A program made the translations under genes and the position numbers. Of a stretch of 64,000 nt of DNA, positions 18,337 to 28,075 are shown in pieces. The notes under the pieces are model-generated. The model did not search any database and was not told the DNA's origin. It saw only the letters and a program-made list of their open reading frames with translations. This stretch comes from Cupriavidus necator (GTDB lineage: Bacteria > Pseudomonadota > Gammaproteobacteria > Burkholderiales > Burkholderiaceae), in contig NZ_SROX01000013.1 in NCBI RefSeq assembly GCF_013141915.1, forward strand, positions 1-64,000, written 5' to 3'. Each line of letters starts with the position of its first letter. Position 1 is the stretch's first letter.

Positions 18337-19665
18337 ATGGCAGAAAACATGACAACCTCCACCGCGCCCGCGGTGATCGAACTGCGCGGCGTCGGCAAGA
18401 TCTTCCGCACCACCAGCCAGAGCGACCGCGCCGTGCTCGAGGGCGTGGACCTGACCCTGCGCGAGGGCGAGATCGTCGCCATGCTGGGCAAGTCCGGCTC
18501 GGGCAAGTCCACGCTGCTGCGCATCATGGCCGGGCTGGTCGGCGCCGACCGCGGCGAAGTGCATTTTCGCGGCCAGCGCCTGGCTGGCACCGCCGACGGC
18601 ATCGCCATGGTGTTCCAGTCGTTCGCGCTGTTTCCGTGGCTGACGGTGCAGCAGAACGTCGAGCTCGGGCTGGAGGCGCAGGGCGTGCCCCGGGCCGAGC
18701 GCGAGCGCCGCGCCGAAGCCGCGATCGACATGATCGGGCTGGCCGGCTTCAACAGCGCGCTACCGCGCGAATTGTCCGGCGGCATGCGCCAGCGCGTGGG
18801 TATCGCGCGCGCGCTGGTGACCGAGCCCGACCTGCTGCTGATGGACGAAGCGTTCTCGGCCCTGGACGTGCTGACCGGCGAAACCCTGCGCGACGAGATG
18901 CTGGCATTGTGGGCAAGCGGCCGCGCGAATATCCGCAGCATCCTGATCGTTTCGCACAATATCGAAGAGGCGGTGATGATGGCCGACCGCATCGTGATCC
19001 TGTCGAGCGACCCGGGCCGCATCCGCGCCGAAGTGCCGGTGGCGCTGCCGCGCCCGCGCAACCGCGACAGCGCGCAGGTGCGCGCGCTGGTCGATGAAAT
19101 CTACGCGCTGATGACGGCCCCCGCTGAAACGCGCCTGCCCGCTCCCGCGCGCGAGATCGGCTATCGGCTGCCGGACGCCGACATCAGCCAGATGGAAGCC
19201 ATCCTCGACCTGCTGTGCGAGGCGCCGTTCAATTGCCGCGCCGACCTGCCGCACCTGGCCGACGAGGCCGGCCTGACCGACGACGAACTGCTGCCGGCCT
19301 GCGAGGCGCTGCAGCTGGTCCAACTGGTATCGATCGAGGCCGGCGATATCACCGCGACCGACGCGGGCCGCGCGTACTACGCCGCCGAGCCCCAGCAGCG
19401 CAAGGCGATCTTCGGCCGGCAGCTGCTCGCCAACGTCGCGCTGGCCGCGCATGTGCGCCGTGAACTGGTGGCGAGCGAAGCGGGCGAGATTGGCGAGGAA
19501 CAGGTGCTTGAGGAACTGGAGCAGTTCCTCAAGCCGGCGGAGGCCGAGCGCGTGCTGAGCGTGGCGATCGGGTGGGGACGGTATGGGGAGATTTTCGAGT
19601 ACAGCTATAACAGCGGGCGGTTGACGTTGCCGGAGGATGAGGGGGCGGCGGGGCACGGCGTTTGA
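18337..19665 (+). CDS. NitT/TauT-type ABC ATPase with C-terminal accessory domain
   Basis: This 442-residue protein pairs with the fused permease encoded just upstream. Walker A GKSGSGKST is at 51-59, then the Q-loop MVFQSFALFPW, the signature LSGGMRQRVGIARAL, Walker B LLLMDEAFSALD and switch His in VSHNIEEA. Ordinary ATPases of this group end near residue 265. Here about 150 more residues follow from around 285 (REIGYRLPDADISQMEAIL onward), a winged-helix-like AAA-associated domain that may regulate the ATPase. The start at 18337 is chosen because it removes a 14-residue extension overlapping the permease end. It is convergent with the FUSC gene. Confidence 0.88.
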   Translation: MAENMTTSTAPAVIELRGVGKIFRTTSQSDRAVLEGVDLTLREGEIVAMLGKSGSGKSTLLRIMAGLVGADRGEVHFRGQRLAGTADGIAMVFQSFALFPWLTVQQNVELGLEAQGVPRAERERRAEAAIDMIGLAGFNSALPRELSGGMRQRVGIARALVTEPDLLLMDEAFSALDVLTGETLRDEMLALWASGRANIRSILIVSHNIEEAVMMADRIVILSSDPGRIRAEVPVALPRPRNRDSAQVRALVDEIYALMTAPAETRLPAPAREIGYRLPDADISQMEAILDLLCEAPFNCRADLPHLADEAGLTDDELLPACEALQLVQLVSIEAGDITATDAGRAYYAAEPQQRKAIFGRQLLANVALAAHVRRELVASEAGEIGEEQVLEELEQFLKPAEAERVLSVAIGWGRYGEIFEYSYNSGRLTLPEDEGAAGHGV

Positions 19666-19681
19666 GCTGCCCGCCGGCTTG

Positions 19682-19711
19682 CTCCCCTCTCCCGCGGGCG
19701 GGAGAGGGGAG
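19682..19711. repeat. REP-like palindrome, copy 3
   Basis: A perfect 14-bp-arm inverted repeat (ctcccctctcccgc / gcgggagaggggag, 2-base centre) lies in the 67-bp gap between the convergent ABC ATPase and FUSC genes. It shares arms and the ttgctcccct flank with the copies at 6498 and 51095. On the plus strand it is followed by gaaaa; a terminator role is possible but unproven. Confidence 0.75.
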
Positions 19712-19732
19712 AAAACCATCGAAATCGGACTG

Positions 19733-22147
19733 CTACGATCGCGCCCGCATCGCCCGCCCGATCGCCCCCGTCCGCAGCGCGATCTTGGCCGCGTCCTCGC
19801 GCAGCGCGCGCAGCCGGCGTTCCAGCACGGCATTGGCCGAGCGGCCGGTGGAGCTTGAGGTCGGCCCTGCCCGCTCGCTCGACTCACCCGCCGCGGCAGC
19901 CTGCACCAGCGTGTCGGTGCGGCGCTTGTCGGCGGAATCGGCCAGGCGCGCACGGCGTTCCGCGGCGGCGTCTTCTGCGGCTTCGGCCGCTTCGGCGCTG
20001 ACGGTTTCGACGACGGCTTCAGGCGCCGCTTCGGCAGCCTCTTCAGGCACCGCCTCTGCGGCAACGGCAACCGGCTGGTCCTCGTCCGCAGGCACGGTTT
20101 CCTTGCGTTCCGCCGGCGCCTTGTCGCTGCGGATAAAGCCAGCGCCGCGGCCGCCGCCGCGCTCGTCGGCATGCAGCCGTTCGCTGGCCACCTGCAGGCT
20201 GTGGCTGGCGGCCTCGGTGGCTTGCTCGATCGCGGCTTCGGCGGCCGGCAGGTCGAGTTCGTCGTAATGCTGGCGTACCTGGATCCGCGCCGCAGCCACG
20301 TGCGCGGCCACCAGGTAGTTCTGCACGATGAAGCGATTCAGGTTGTCGACCGCGCGATGCCGGCTCTTGGGCTCGTCCAGCATGCGCTGGAACGACGAGA
20401 TCAGCGCCGACAGGTTGTCCATGAACTGCTTGCGCTGCACGCGGTAGGCAAAATCATCCTTGGCCCGGCGCAGCAGCAGGTCGCGCGTGGCGGCGATATA
20501 GCGGCGGTTGGCCTGCAGCACGTTCTCCACCAGCTTGGGGATGGCACGGTACTCCCAGCTTGGCAGCACGAAGCTGAACAGCGACGCGATGATGCCGCCG
20601 ATCACCGTATCCACCAGCCGCTCGCCCGCCACGGTGGGGCTGTTCGGCATCAGCAGGTGGATCTGGATCAGCACCTGGATGCAGGCGGCTATCGCGGTGT
20701 AGCGGTACTTGATGGTGACGAACGCGGCGCTGGCCACCAGCGACAGGAACAGCACGCCCAGCAGGATCAGCGGCTGGTGCACCACCTTCAGGATCGCCAC
20801 GGACACCACGCAGCCGATCAGCGTGCCGATCACGCGGTCGTTGTAGCGCTGCTTGGTCATGCTGAAGTTAGGCTTCAGGATGACGATGATGGTCAGCAGG
20901 ATCCAGTAGCTGTGCGACACGTACGGCAGATGTTCGGCGATCCACAGCCCCAGCGCCACCGCCATCGAGATCCGCAGCGCAAAACGGAACGCCGGCGACC
21001 GCCACTTCAGGTTGTCGCGCAGCACGCTCAGCTCATACTTCTGGCGCGTCAGGAACGGCGTCATGTCCGACCCTGGCAGCACCTTGGCCGGCTCCACCGG
21101 GGTGCGCGAGGCCTCGTGCAACTGGCCGATCAGCGCGATCGCGCCGCGCATCATGTCCAGCGTCTCGACCAGCGCCGTCATCGCCGCCGGGTTGATATGG
21201 TGGTGGCGCAGTTGGGCAATCTCGGCCTCGACCGCGCGCAGGCCCTGGCGGTACTCCACCGTGGCGTAAGATCCCCGCCCGCGCGTGACTTCATAGGCGA
21301 TCTCTTCCACGTCCTTGCACATCCGCAGCACCAGCGCGCGCAGGTGGTCCAGCACCGGCGTGCCGGCGAAGGTCTGGCGCAGCATCGGGTAGTCGGTGTT
21401 GGTCGACAGGATGTACTCGTAGAGGTCCAGCATGCGCAGGTGCACCTGCACCAGCAGCCCGTCGTGCGGGGTGCGGTTGCCGCGCAGCACCAGGTCGCGC
21501 GCGGCCTGCTGGCGCTCGGCCACCACGATCTGTTGGCGCACCAGCTGGTTGAACTGGGCCTCGAAGTCATTGCCGGCGTCGTAGAAGCCGGCCTTGATTT
21601 CGAGATAGCCGGCCAGCTCGTACAGCGATTCGGCCAGCACCTGCTGCTTGGTGCGACGTTCGGTGGCCCAGCTCACCAGCATCGCGTAACCGAGATAGGC
21701 GACCGCGCCGATGCTGAACAGCGCCGCGTGCTCCAGCGCGCGCCGTACCAAAAAGTCTTCGTTGATCGTGAGCGTCATCACGAACAGCGCCGAGAACTGC
21801 AGCGGCAGCGTCTTGTTGCCGTACACCGTCATCATGCCGGCCAGGAACGTCACCAGCACCAGCAGGAACGGCATCACGCGCGGGAACGGCGTGGCCAGCG
21901 CCACCACCAGCGTGACCAGGCTGCACAGCAGCACGCTGGCCAGCATCTCGTTGAACTTGTGGTTCAGCGGGCTGGGCAGGTCCATCAGGCTGGTGCACAG
22001 CGCGCCCATCGACACCACCATGGCGGTGGGCAGGTCGCTGAACTGCAGCGCGATCAGCGTCGCGCCGATCACCCCCGTGGCCGAGCGCAGCCCCCGGTAG
22101 ACATAGTGCGAATACAGGAAGGTGCGGGGATCGTGCGCGTATTGCAT
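19733..22147 (-). CDS. FUSC/YccS-family inner-membrane protein
   Basis: This 804-residue membrane protein has two hydrophobic blocks, at about residues 20-175 and 390-515, each followed by a soluble region. This is the layout of FUSC (fusaric-acid-resistance-like) and YccS/YhfK proteins. The second block contains HSYWILLTIIVILKPNFSMT and the RYxDRxIGTLIGC segment, typical of the C-terminal FUSC domain. The last ~130 residues are Ala/Glu-rich and probably disordered. Relatives are thought to export aromatic acids, often with a membrane-fusion partner, but none is adjacent. The gene stands alone, convergent with the ABC ATPase. Confidence 0.8.
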   Translation of the reverse strand: MQYAHDPRTFLYSHYVYRGLRSATGVIGATLIALQFSDLPTAMVVSMGALCTSLMDLPSPLNHKFNEMLASVLLCSLVTLVVALATPFPRVMPFLLVLVTFLAGMMTVYGNKTLPLQFSALFVMTLTINEDFLVRRALEHAALFSIGAVAYLGYAMLVSWATERRTKQQVLAESLYELAGYLEIKAGFYDAGNDFEAQFNQLVRQQIVVAERQQAARDLVLRGNRTPHDGLLVQVHLRMLDLYEYILSTNTDYPMLRQTFAGTPVLDHLRALVLRMCKDVEEIAYEVTRGRGSYATVEYRQGLRAVEAEIAQLRHHHINPAAMTALVETLDMMRGAIALIGQLHEASRTPVEPAKVLPGSDMTPFLTRQKYELSVLRDNLKWRSPAFRFALRISMAVALGLWIAEHLPYVSHSYWILLTIIVILKPNFSMTKQRYNDRVIGTLIGCVVSVAILKVVHQPLILLGVLFLSLVASAAFVTIKYRYTAIAACIQVLIQIHLLMPNSPTVAGERLVDTVIGGIIASLFSFVLPSWEYRAIPKLVENVLQANRRYIAATRDLLLRRAKDDFAYRVQRKQFMDNLSALISSFQRMLDEPKSRHRAVDNLNRFIVQNYLVAAHVAAARIQVRQHYDELDLPAAEAAIEQATEAASHSLQVASERLHADERGGGRGAGFIRSDKAPAERKETVPADEDQPVAVAAEAVPEEAAEAAPEAVVETVSAEAAEAAEDAAAERRARLADSADKRRTDTLVQAAAAGESSERAGPTSSSTGRSANAVLERRLRALREDAAKIALRTGAIGRAMRARS

Positions 22148-22205
22148 GCAGCGGGGCGGTGGACTGCGGTGGCGGTGGCTGGGGTCGCGGCGGAAGAAGA
22201 CTGGC

Positions 22206-24020
22206 TCACTGGCCCAGCCAGCGCGAGCGCGCCGCGTGGCGTGCGCCCTCCGGCTTGAGCTTGTACTGCGCCGCCGGCTCGCGTGCCAGCGTCACCGGCA
22301 GGACCTGCAGCTCGTCGCGGCGGAAGGCGTGCACCTCGATGCGGTCACCGGTGCGGTAGCGCGCCAGCAGCTTGTCGAGCTGGCCCGGGGCCACGCGCAG
22401 GCCGTCGACCGCCACCAGCAGGTCGCCGGCGGACAGGCCCGCGGCCTGCGCGGCGCCGCCGTCCAGCACCTGGGTGACGCGCACCCAGCCATCCTCGGTC
22501 TTGACCTTGATCCCCAGCGCCGCGGTACGCGCCGGCTTCTGCGCCTCTGCCTTGACGCCGAACGCCTTGAACAGCGCCGGCAGCGGCAGTTCGCCGGTGC
22601 CTTCGGTCAGCGCGCGCAGCAGCGGCCCCAGGCGCAGGCCGGTCACCTCATCGAACAGTGCATGGACCTCGGCCTCGGTCACGCCGCGCTGCACCGCGTC
22701 CGGCGCGTAGAAGCCGCGGCCGTAGCCGCGCCACAGTGCGCGCATGACATCGTCGAGCGAGCGCCGCCCGCGGGTCTTGTCGCGGATGGTCAGGTCCAGC
22801 GCCAGCGCCACCAGCGCGCCCTTGGTGTAGTAGCTGACGATGGCGTTGGGTGCGTTTTCGTCCTGGCGGTAGTACTTGGTCCAGGCGTCGAACGAGCTTT
22901 CCGCCACGCTTTGCTTGGTGCGGCCGCTGCCGCGCAGCACGCCGTTCCAGGTCTTGGCCAGCATCTCGACGTACTGCGCCTCGGTGACGCAGCCCGAGCG
23001 CACCAGCACCAGGTCGTCGTAGTAGCTGGTGAAGCCTTCGAACAGCCACAGCAGCGGCGTGTAGGTTTCCTGCGCCAGCCGGTACGGCACGAACGCCGCC
23101 GGCTTGATGCGCTTGACGTGCCAGGTGTGGAAATACTCGTGGCTGCACAGCCCGAGGAAGGTGCGATAGCCCTCGCTGTTTTCGCTGTTGCCGCGCACCG
23201 GCAAGTCGTTGCGCGAGCAGATCAATGCGGTGCTGGCGCGATGTTCCAGGCCGCCGTAGCCATCGCTGGTGACCATGGTCATGAACACGTAGCGCCGGTT
23301 GCTGTCGAGGAACGGCGCCTGCGCGGTCCTGGGCTCGAACAGCCGGATCTGCGTCTCGCAGATGCGCTTCAGATCGCGGCATACACGCTCGAGATCCAGC
23401 TGCGGCACGCGGCCGGTGAAGACCACGTCGTGCTGCGCGCCGCAGGCGCGGAAGCTGGCCAGCTGGAAGGTGCCCATCTCGACCGGGTGGTCGACCAGCT
23501 CGTCGTAGTCGGCGACCTGGTAGCGGCCGAAGCCGTAGCGCCTGGCGCCGTCGCGGCCCGGCGCCTCGCGCATCGCGGTGGCCACGCGCCAGTCGCGGTA
23601 GGCCTCGCCCGCGGGCGCGTGGATGTCGACGGTGCATGGCCGCTCGGCCTGCCCGTCCACGCACAGGAACACCGAGCTGCCGTTGAAGAAGCCGTGGGTG
23701 GTATCCAGGTGCGCGGCGCGCACCGACAGGTCCCAGGCGTAGACCTCGTAGCTGAGCGTCAGCGGGCCGTCGGCCAGGCTGACCGGCGCGGCCTGCCAGC
23801 GCTGCTTGTCGAGCTTGGTCAGCGCAACCTCGCGCCCGCCCGCGTCGGCGCGGATGCGCACGATATTGCGGGCGAAGTCGCGGATCATGTAGCTGCCCGG
23901 AATCCACGCCGGCAGCGAGAAACACTGGCCGGCCGGATCGGGCTCGCTGACGGTGACGGTAACGGCAAACAGATGCGCTTCAGGCTGAAGCGGGGCGATG
24001 GCGTAGCGGATCGGCGTCAT
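22206..24020 (-). CDS. M61-family metallopeptidase with PDZ domain
   Basis: This 604-residue protein belongs to peptidase family M61 (glycyl aminopeptidase type). The zinc-binding HEYFH is at 294-298, with the probable third ligand Glu328 in LLWLFEGFTSYYDD. A beta-rich N-terminal domain precedes it and contains PAWIPGSYMIRDFARN, a family hallmark. A C-terminal PDZ domain at about 505-590 carries GGAAQAAGLSAGDLLVAVDG. No signal peptide is seen, so it is probably cytoplasmic. The start at 24020 is chosen because the upstream frame is a shadow of the neighbouring reductase gene. It may share a transcript with that gene, 65 bp upstream. Confidence 0.9.
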   Translation of the reverse strand: MTPIRYAIAPLQPEAHLFAVTVTVSEPDPAGQCFSLPAWIPGSYMIRDFARNIVRIRADAGGREVALTKLDKQRWQAAPVSLADGPLTLSYEVYAWDLSVRAAHLDTTHGFFNGSSVFLCVDGQAERPCTVDIHAPAGEAYRDWRVATAMREAPGRDGARRYGFGRYQVADYDELVDHPVEMGTFQLASFRACGAQHDVVFTGRVPQLDLERVCRDLKRICETQIRLFEPRTAQAPFLDSNRRYVFMTMVTSDGYGGLEHRASTALICSRNDLPVRGNSENSEGYRTFLGLCSHEYFHTWHVKRIKPAAFVPYRLAQETYTPLLWLFEGFTSYYDDLVLVRSGCVTEAQYVEMLAKTWNGVLRGSGRTKQSVAESSFDAWTKYYRQDENAPNAIVSYYTKGALVALALDLTIRDKTRGRRSLDDVMRALWRGYGRGFYAPDAVQRGVTEAEVHALFDEVTGLRLGPLLRALTEGTGELPLPALFKAFGVKAEAQKPARTAALGIKVKTEDGWVRVTQVLDGGAAQAAGLSAGDLLVAVDGLRVAPGQLDKLLARYRTGDRIEVHAFRRDELQVLPVTLAREPAAQYKLKPEGARHAARSRWLGQ

Positions 24021-24085
24021 GGGCACGATTGTAACGTCGGCGCCTGCGGGAGAGCGCCGACGCAGGAGATGCATCAAGGCACGGC

Positions 24086-25090
<1,005 letters not shown>

Positions 25091-25148
25091 GGTGTCTCCT
25101 TGGTCGCCTGGCGGCGCTCTCATGCAACGATGGGAATGGCGGAAAGCA

Positions 25149-25174
25149 CGACGGCCGGACAAGTCCGGCCGTCG
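25149..25174 (-). terminator. hairpin between dsbC-like and acuI-like genes
   Basis: A perfect 12-bp inverted repeat, cgacggccggac-aa-gtccggccgtcg, lies just downstream of the DsbC-like gene on the minus strand and before the AcuI-like gene. Only a short T tract (gctttcc) follows on that strand. It may be a weak terminator or a 3'-end stabiliser. Confidence 0.5.
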
Positions 25175-25200
25175 ATCGAGCCGGGACAGGTCCGGCGCGC

Positions 25201-25959
25201 TTATTTCTTGATGCTGGCGAGCTTGCGCTCGAGCGTGGCGACGTCCGCCGCGCCGGGGATGCGCGTGCCGTCGGTAAAGAACACTGCCGGGGTGCCGGTC
25301 ACGTTCATGCTGTGGCCCAGCGCCAGGTTCTCTTCCAGCGGGGTCTTGCAGCTGCCGTTGCCGGTCAGCGCCACCTGCTTGAGCATCCAGTCGCGCCAGG
25401 TCTTGGTGCGGTCGGCCGCGCACCAGACCTGCCTGGCCTTGGTTTCCGAATCCGGCGACAGCACGGGGTACAGGAAGGTGTACACGGTGATGTTGTCCAT
25501 CTGCTGGAAGGTCTGCTCGATGCGCTTGCAGTAGCCGCAGTTGGGGTCGGAGAACACCGCCACCTGGCGGCTGCCATCGCCCTTGGTCCACTTGATCGCG
25601 CGCGCCAGCGGCAGGTCCGACCACTTGATGCGGTTGATCTCGGCGAGCCGCTCCTCGGTCAGGTTGGTGCCGGTGCGGGTGTCGATCATCTCGCCGTTCA
25701 GGATGTAGCGGCCGGTGGCGTCGGTGTACACCACCTGGCCGCCGATATTGGCTTCGAACAGGCCCGGCACCGGGGTCTTGCCGACGCTCTTCACTTCGGC
25801 GCGGCCGCCCAGCATCTTCTGCAGGGACTCCTTGATGCGGTCGGTGCCGGGCTCGCCCGCCGCCATGGCATGCAGCGCGAAGCCAGCCGCGGCCAGCCCG
25901 CCGGCGATGGCCGTGATCGTGGCGTAGAGGGCGGGACGGCGGCGCAGGGATGGGAACAT
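25201..25959 (-). CDS. dsbC: DsbC-family thiol:disulfide isomerase
   Basis: This 252-residue periplasmic protein resembles DsbC, which shuffles wrong disulfides. An N-terminal arginine-rich start and hydrophobic helix (about residues 11-33) forms a signal peptide or anchor. A DsbC-type dimerisation domain follows at about 40-110, containing GLFEANIGGQVVYTD. The thioredoxin domain carries the active site FSDPNCGYCKRIE, with CGYC at 141-144, and the cis-proline loop TPAVFF. Electrons would normally come from DsbD, not present here. It sits between the UbiH-family gene and the AcuI-like gene on the same strand. Confidence 0.92.
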   Translation of the reverse strand: MFPSLRRRPALYATITAIAGGLAAAGFALHAMAAGEPGTDRIKESLQKMLGGRAEVKSVGKTPVPGLFEANIGGQVVYTDATGRYILNGEMIDTRTGTNLTEERLAEINRIKWSDLPLARAIKWTKGDGSRQVAVFSDPNCGYCKRIEQTFQQMDNITVYTFLYPVLSPDSETKARQVWCAADRTKTWRDWMLKQVALTGNGSCKTPLEENLALGHSMNVTGTPAVFFTDGTRIPGAADVATLERKLASIKK

Positions 25960-26006
25960 GTGGACTCCAGGGAATTCGGTAAGGGTTCGGACGATGCCGT
26001 GCGGGC

Positions 26007-27296
26007 TCAGCCCAGCGCGCGCCCGATCAGCAAGCGCTTTAGCAGGGACTGGCCGCCCACCGCGCGCATGCCGGTATTGCGCACTACCCGCGCCACGCTG
26101 CCCGGCAGCGAGAACAGCCGGTGCAGGCCATCGGTGGCAGCGGTCAGCGACAGCAGGTCGGTGGCGCGCGCGCGCTCGTAGCGGCGCAGCAGGCGCAGGT
26201 CGCCCTCGCTGCGGAAAGGTTCTTTGTCGGCCATCACGCGGCCAAGTTCCGCGACGTCGCGCAGGCCCAGGTTCATGCCCTGGCCGGCAAGCGGATGCAC
26301 CACGTGCGCGGCGTCGCCCACCAGCGCCACGTGCGGCTGCACGACCTGGTCGGCACGCTGCAGCACCAGCGGGAAGCCCTGCGCGGGCGTGACGCAGCGC
26401 AACGCGCCGAACTGCGCGCCGACCGCGCCGCTGGCGCCCTGCATCACAGTGGCGGCCAGCGCCTCAGGCGACAGCGCCAGCAGTTCACGCGCGTGCGCTT
26501 CATCGGCGGACCAGACCATCGACACACGGTTGCCGGGCAGCGGCAGCATCGCCAGCACTTCGCCGTTGGCGGGCTCCTCGTCGGCCATCAGCTTTTCCGG
26601 CGCGCCCAGGAACCACTGCCAGGCGGTTTCATGGTGCGGCCGCTCGCAGGCAAAATTGGCGACCACGCCAAGCTGGCGGTACTTGCGCGTGCTGACGCCG
26701 ATATGGCACTGCTGGCGCAGCCACGAGCGCGCGCCGTCGGCGCCGATCGCCAGCGCAGTGCGCACCTTGCCGCCGCCGTCCAGCGTCAGCGTGATGCCGT
26801 CGGGGTCGCGCTCGCACAGGCTGGCGGTGCCGTCGTGCCACGTGACCTGGTGCTGGAATCCCAGGGCGGTGTCGAGCGCGCGCTCGACATGGCGCGACTC
26901 GATGATCCACGCCAGTTGCGGTACCGCCGCGGCATAGGCGGAAAAATGCAGGTCGCCGTCGAAGCTGGGCGAGGTCTCGGCGGCGCTGACGTCGCCGAAC
27001 ACGCGCATGTCGCGCACCGGCTGGATCCGCGCCGGGTCAAGCGCCTCCCACACGCGCATGCGTTCCAGCAGCGCCTGCGAGCTGGCGGAAAAGGCATAGA
27101 TGCGGCCGTCCCAGTCGCCAGGCCCGGCGCTGCCCGCGGGGCGCACCGGCTTCGGCGCGATCAGCGCCACGTCCATGCCCTGCTGGGCCAGCAGCAGCGC
27201 GCAAGACTTGCCGACGATGCCGCCACCGACGACGGCAACCTGGAAAGCGGAGGATTTGCGCGCGGCAGGTCGCGCGGACGCGTGGGATCGGGTCAT
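26007..27296 (-). CDS. UbiH/UbiF/VisC-family FAD monooxygenase
   Basis: This 429-residue flavoprotein belongs to the UbiH/COQ6 group, which hydroxylates ring carbons in ubiquinone synthesis. An FAD-binding GGGIVG loop is at 24-29, the middle motif is IGADGARSWLR, and the C-terminal GDAAHVVHPLAGQGMNLGLRD is the hallmark of the group. Which ring position it acts on (UbiH, UbiF, UbiI or UbiM type) cannot be told from the sequence alone. The DsbC-like gene follows 47 bp downstream, so the two may be co-transcribed. Confidence 0.88.
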   Translation of the reverse strand: MTRSHASARPAARKSSAFQVAVVGGGIVGKSCALLLAQQGMDVALIAPKPVRPAGSAGPGDWDGRIYAFSASSQALLERMRVWEALDPARIQPVRDMRVFGDVSAAETSPSFDGDLHFSAYAAAVPQLAWIIESRHVERALDTALGFQHQVTWHDGTASLCERDPDGITLTLDGGGKVRTALAIGADGARSWLRQQCHIGVSTRKYRQLGVVANFACERPHHETAWQWFLGAPEKLMADEEPANGEVLAMLPLPGNRVSMVWSADEAHARELLALSPEALAATVMQGASGAVGAQFGALRCVTPAQGFPLVLQRADQVVQPHVALVGDAAHVVHPLAGQGMNLGLRDVAELGRVMADKEPFRSEGDLRLLRRYERARATDLLSLTAATDGLHRLFSLPGSVARVVRNTGMRAVGGQSLLKRLLIGRALG

Positions 27297-27483
27297 GGCT
27301 GGATTATAGCCACGTCACTCGGGGGCCCGTCCGAGCCAGCGTGCCAGCGCGATCGCGCCCTGGAAGACGCTGGGTAAGCCGTTTCAAAGCCTCCGGCCCT
27401 GTGCCTCGCATGGGTGGATCCTTATAACTGCGCGTCATAAGCCTTAGAACGAAACAATAGGGTTGGCGCTGCCACCGCCGGAC

Positions 27484-27515
27484 ATACGCAGGCGTATATT
27501 GAAACGAAATGTTTC
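27484..27515. promoter_or_regulatory. two palindromes upstream of TDGA-repeat gene
   Basis: A perfect palindrome atacgc-ag-gcgtat (27484-27497) is followed by gaaac-gaaat-gtttc (27501-27515), 38-70 bp before the start of the small repeat protein. They could be operators for a regulator, or a leader structure. The region is notably AT-richer than nearby coding DNA. Function is not known. Confidence 0.35.
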
Positions 27516-27529
27516 TGGCCGGGGACTCA

Positions 27530-27547
27530 CCACCTGAAGGGAGGTGG
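27530..27547 (+). promoter_or_regulatory. hairpin masking the ribosome-binding site
   Basis: ccacct (27530-27535) and aggtgg (27542-27547) can pair around the loop gaaggg. The downstream arm and loop together form the very strong ribosome-binding site gggaggtgg, 5 bp before the ATG at 27553. Pairing would hide part of this site, so translation could depend on temperature or on melting of the structure. The pairing is seen in the sequence; the regulatory role is inferred. Confidence 0.5.
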
Positions 27548-27552
27548 AACAA

Positions 27553-27798
27553 ATGCTTAAAACACTATTGCTTGCCGTCGCCACCGTGGGGGCCATGGGC
27601 ACGGCATTCGGGGGTACCGGTCCTCGCGACGTCTATACGGATGGCGCGAAGGTTTCGAAGTTTGATGTCTACACCGACGGCGCGCGCACCACCCGCGACA
27701 CCTTTACTGACGGCGCACGGTCGGCTGACCAGCGCGACATGTTCACCGATGGGGCAAAGACCACCGATATGCGAGACGGATTCACTGACGGCGCCTGA
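27553..27798 (+). CDS. small exported TDGA-repeat protein
   Basis: This 81-residue protein of unknown function has a signal peptide (MLKTLLLAVATVGAMGTAFG), then five near-identical repeats with the core D-x-[YF]-T-D-G-A: DVYTDGAK, DVYTDGAR, DTFTDGAR, DMFTDGAK and a final DGFTDGA. Spacing between repeats is 11-13 residues. No cysteine is present, and it is presumably periplasmic. The start at 27553 follows a near-perfect ribosome-binding site; a GTG 9 bases upstream is unlikely because it lies within that site. It is a single-gene unit with its own terminator. It may belong to a family of small envelope stress proteins, but I cannot name it. Confidence 0.8.
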   Translation: MLKTLLLAVATVGAMGTAFGGTGPRDVYTDGAKVSKFDVYTDGARTTRDTFTDGARSADQRDMFTDGAKTTDMRDGFTDGA

Positions 27799-27833
27799 TC
27801 GCTACCCTGAAGATCTGGCACCTCGCACGATGC

Positions 27834-27866
27834 ACGGCCAAGGCTGATCCCTTGGCCGTTTCGTTT
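27834..27866 (+). terminator. rho-independent terminator after TDGA-repeat gene
   Basis: A 10-bp perfect stem (acggccaagg / ccttggccgt, 6-base loop) ends in ttcgttt, 36 bp past the stop of the repeat-protein gene. It supports a monocistronic transcript, separate from ychF. Confidence 0.7.
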
Positions 27867-28075
27867 GGCAGGGCTTCACGCCGCCCCGTTCCGGCCCTCC
27901 AAAAGGTTACAATCGCGGTTTTCGTGGCAAACGCGTGCAACCTCGCCGAGCCAGCGCGATGTGATGTCTTTGTCTCGTCCCGAAGCAGGCCCCGGCGGCA
28001 GCGCCCGATTCGCGCCCGCCACGGCTTGCGGGCCCCGGTGGCATCACGCAACCCATTGATTCCGAAGACCACACC

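Noticed and set aside
16515..19061. Long minus-strand open frame (848 codons)
   Set aside because: It is antisense to the ABC permease and ATPase genes, which have clear domains. Its translation is low-complexity.
20171..22258. Long plus-strand open frame (695 codons)
   Set aside because: It is antisense to the FUSC gene and has a His/Gln/Arg-rich translation with no family.
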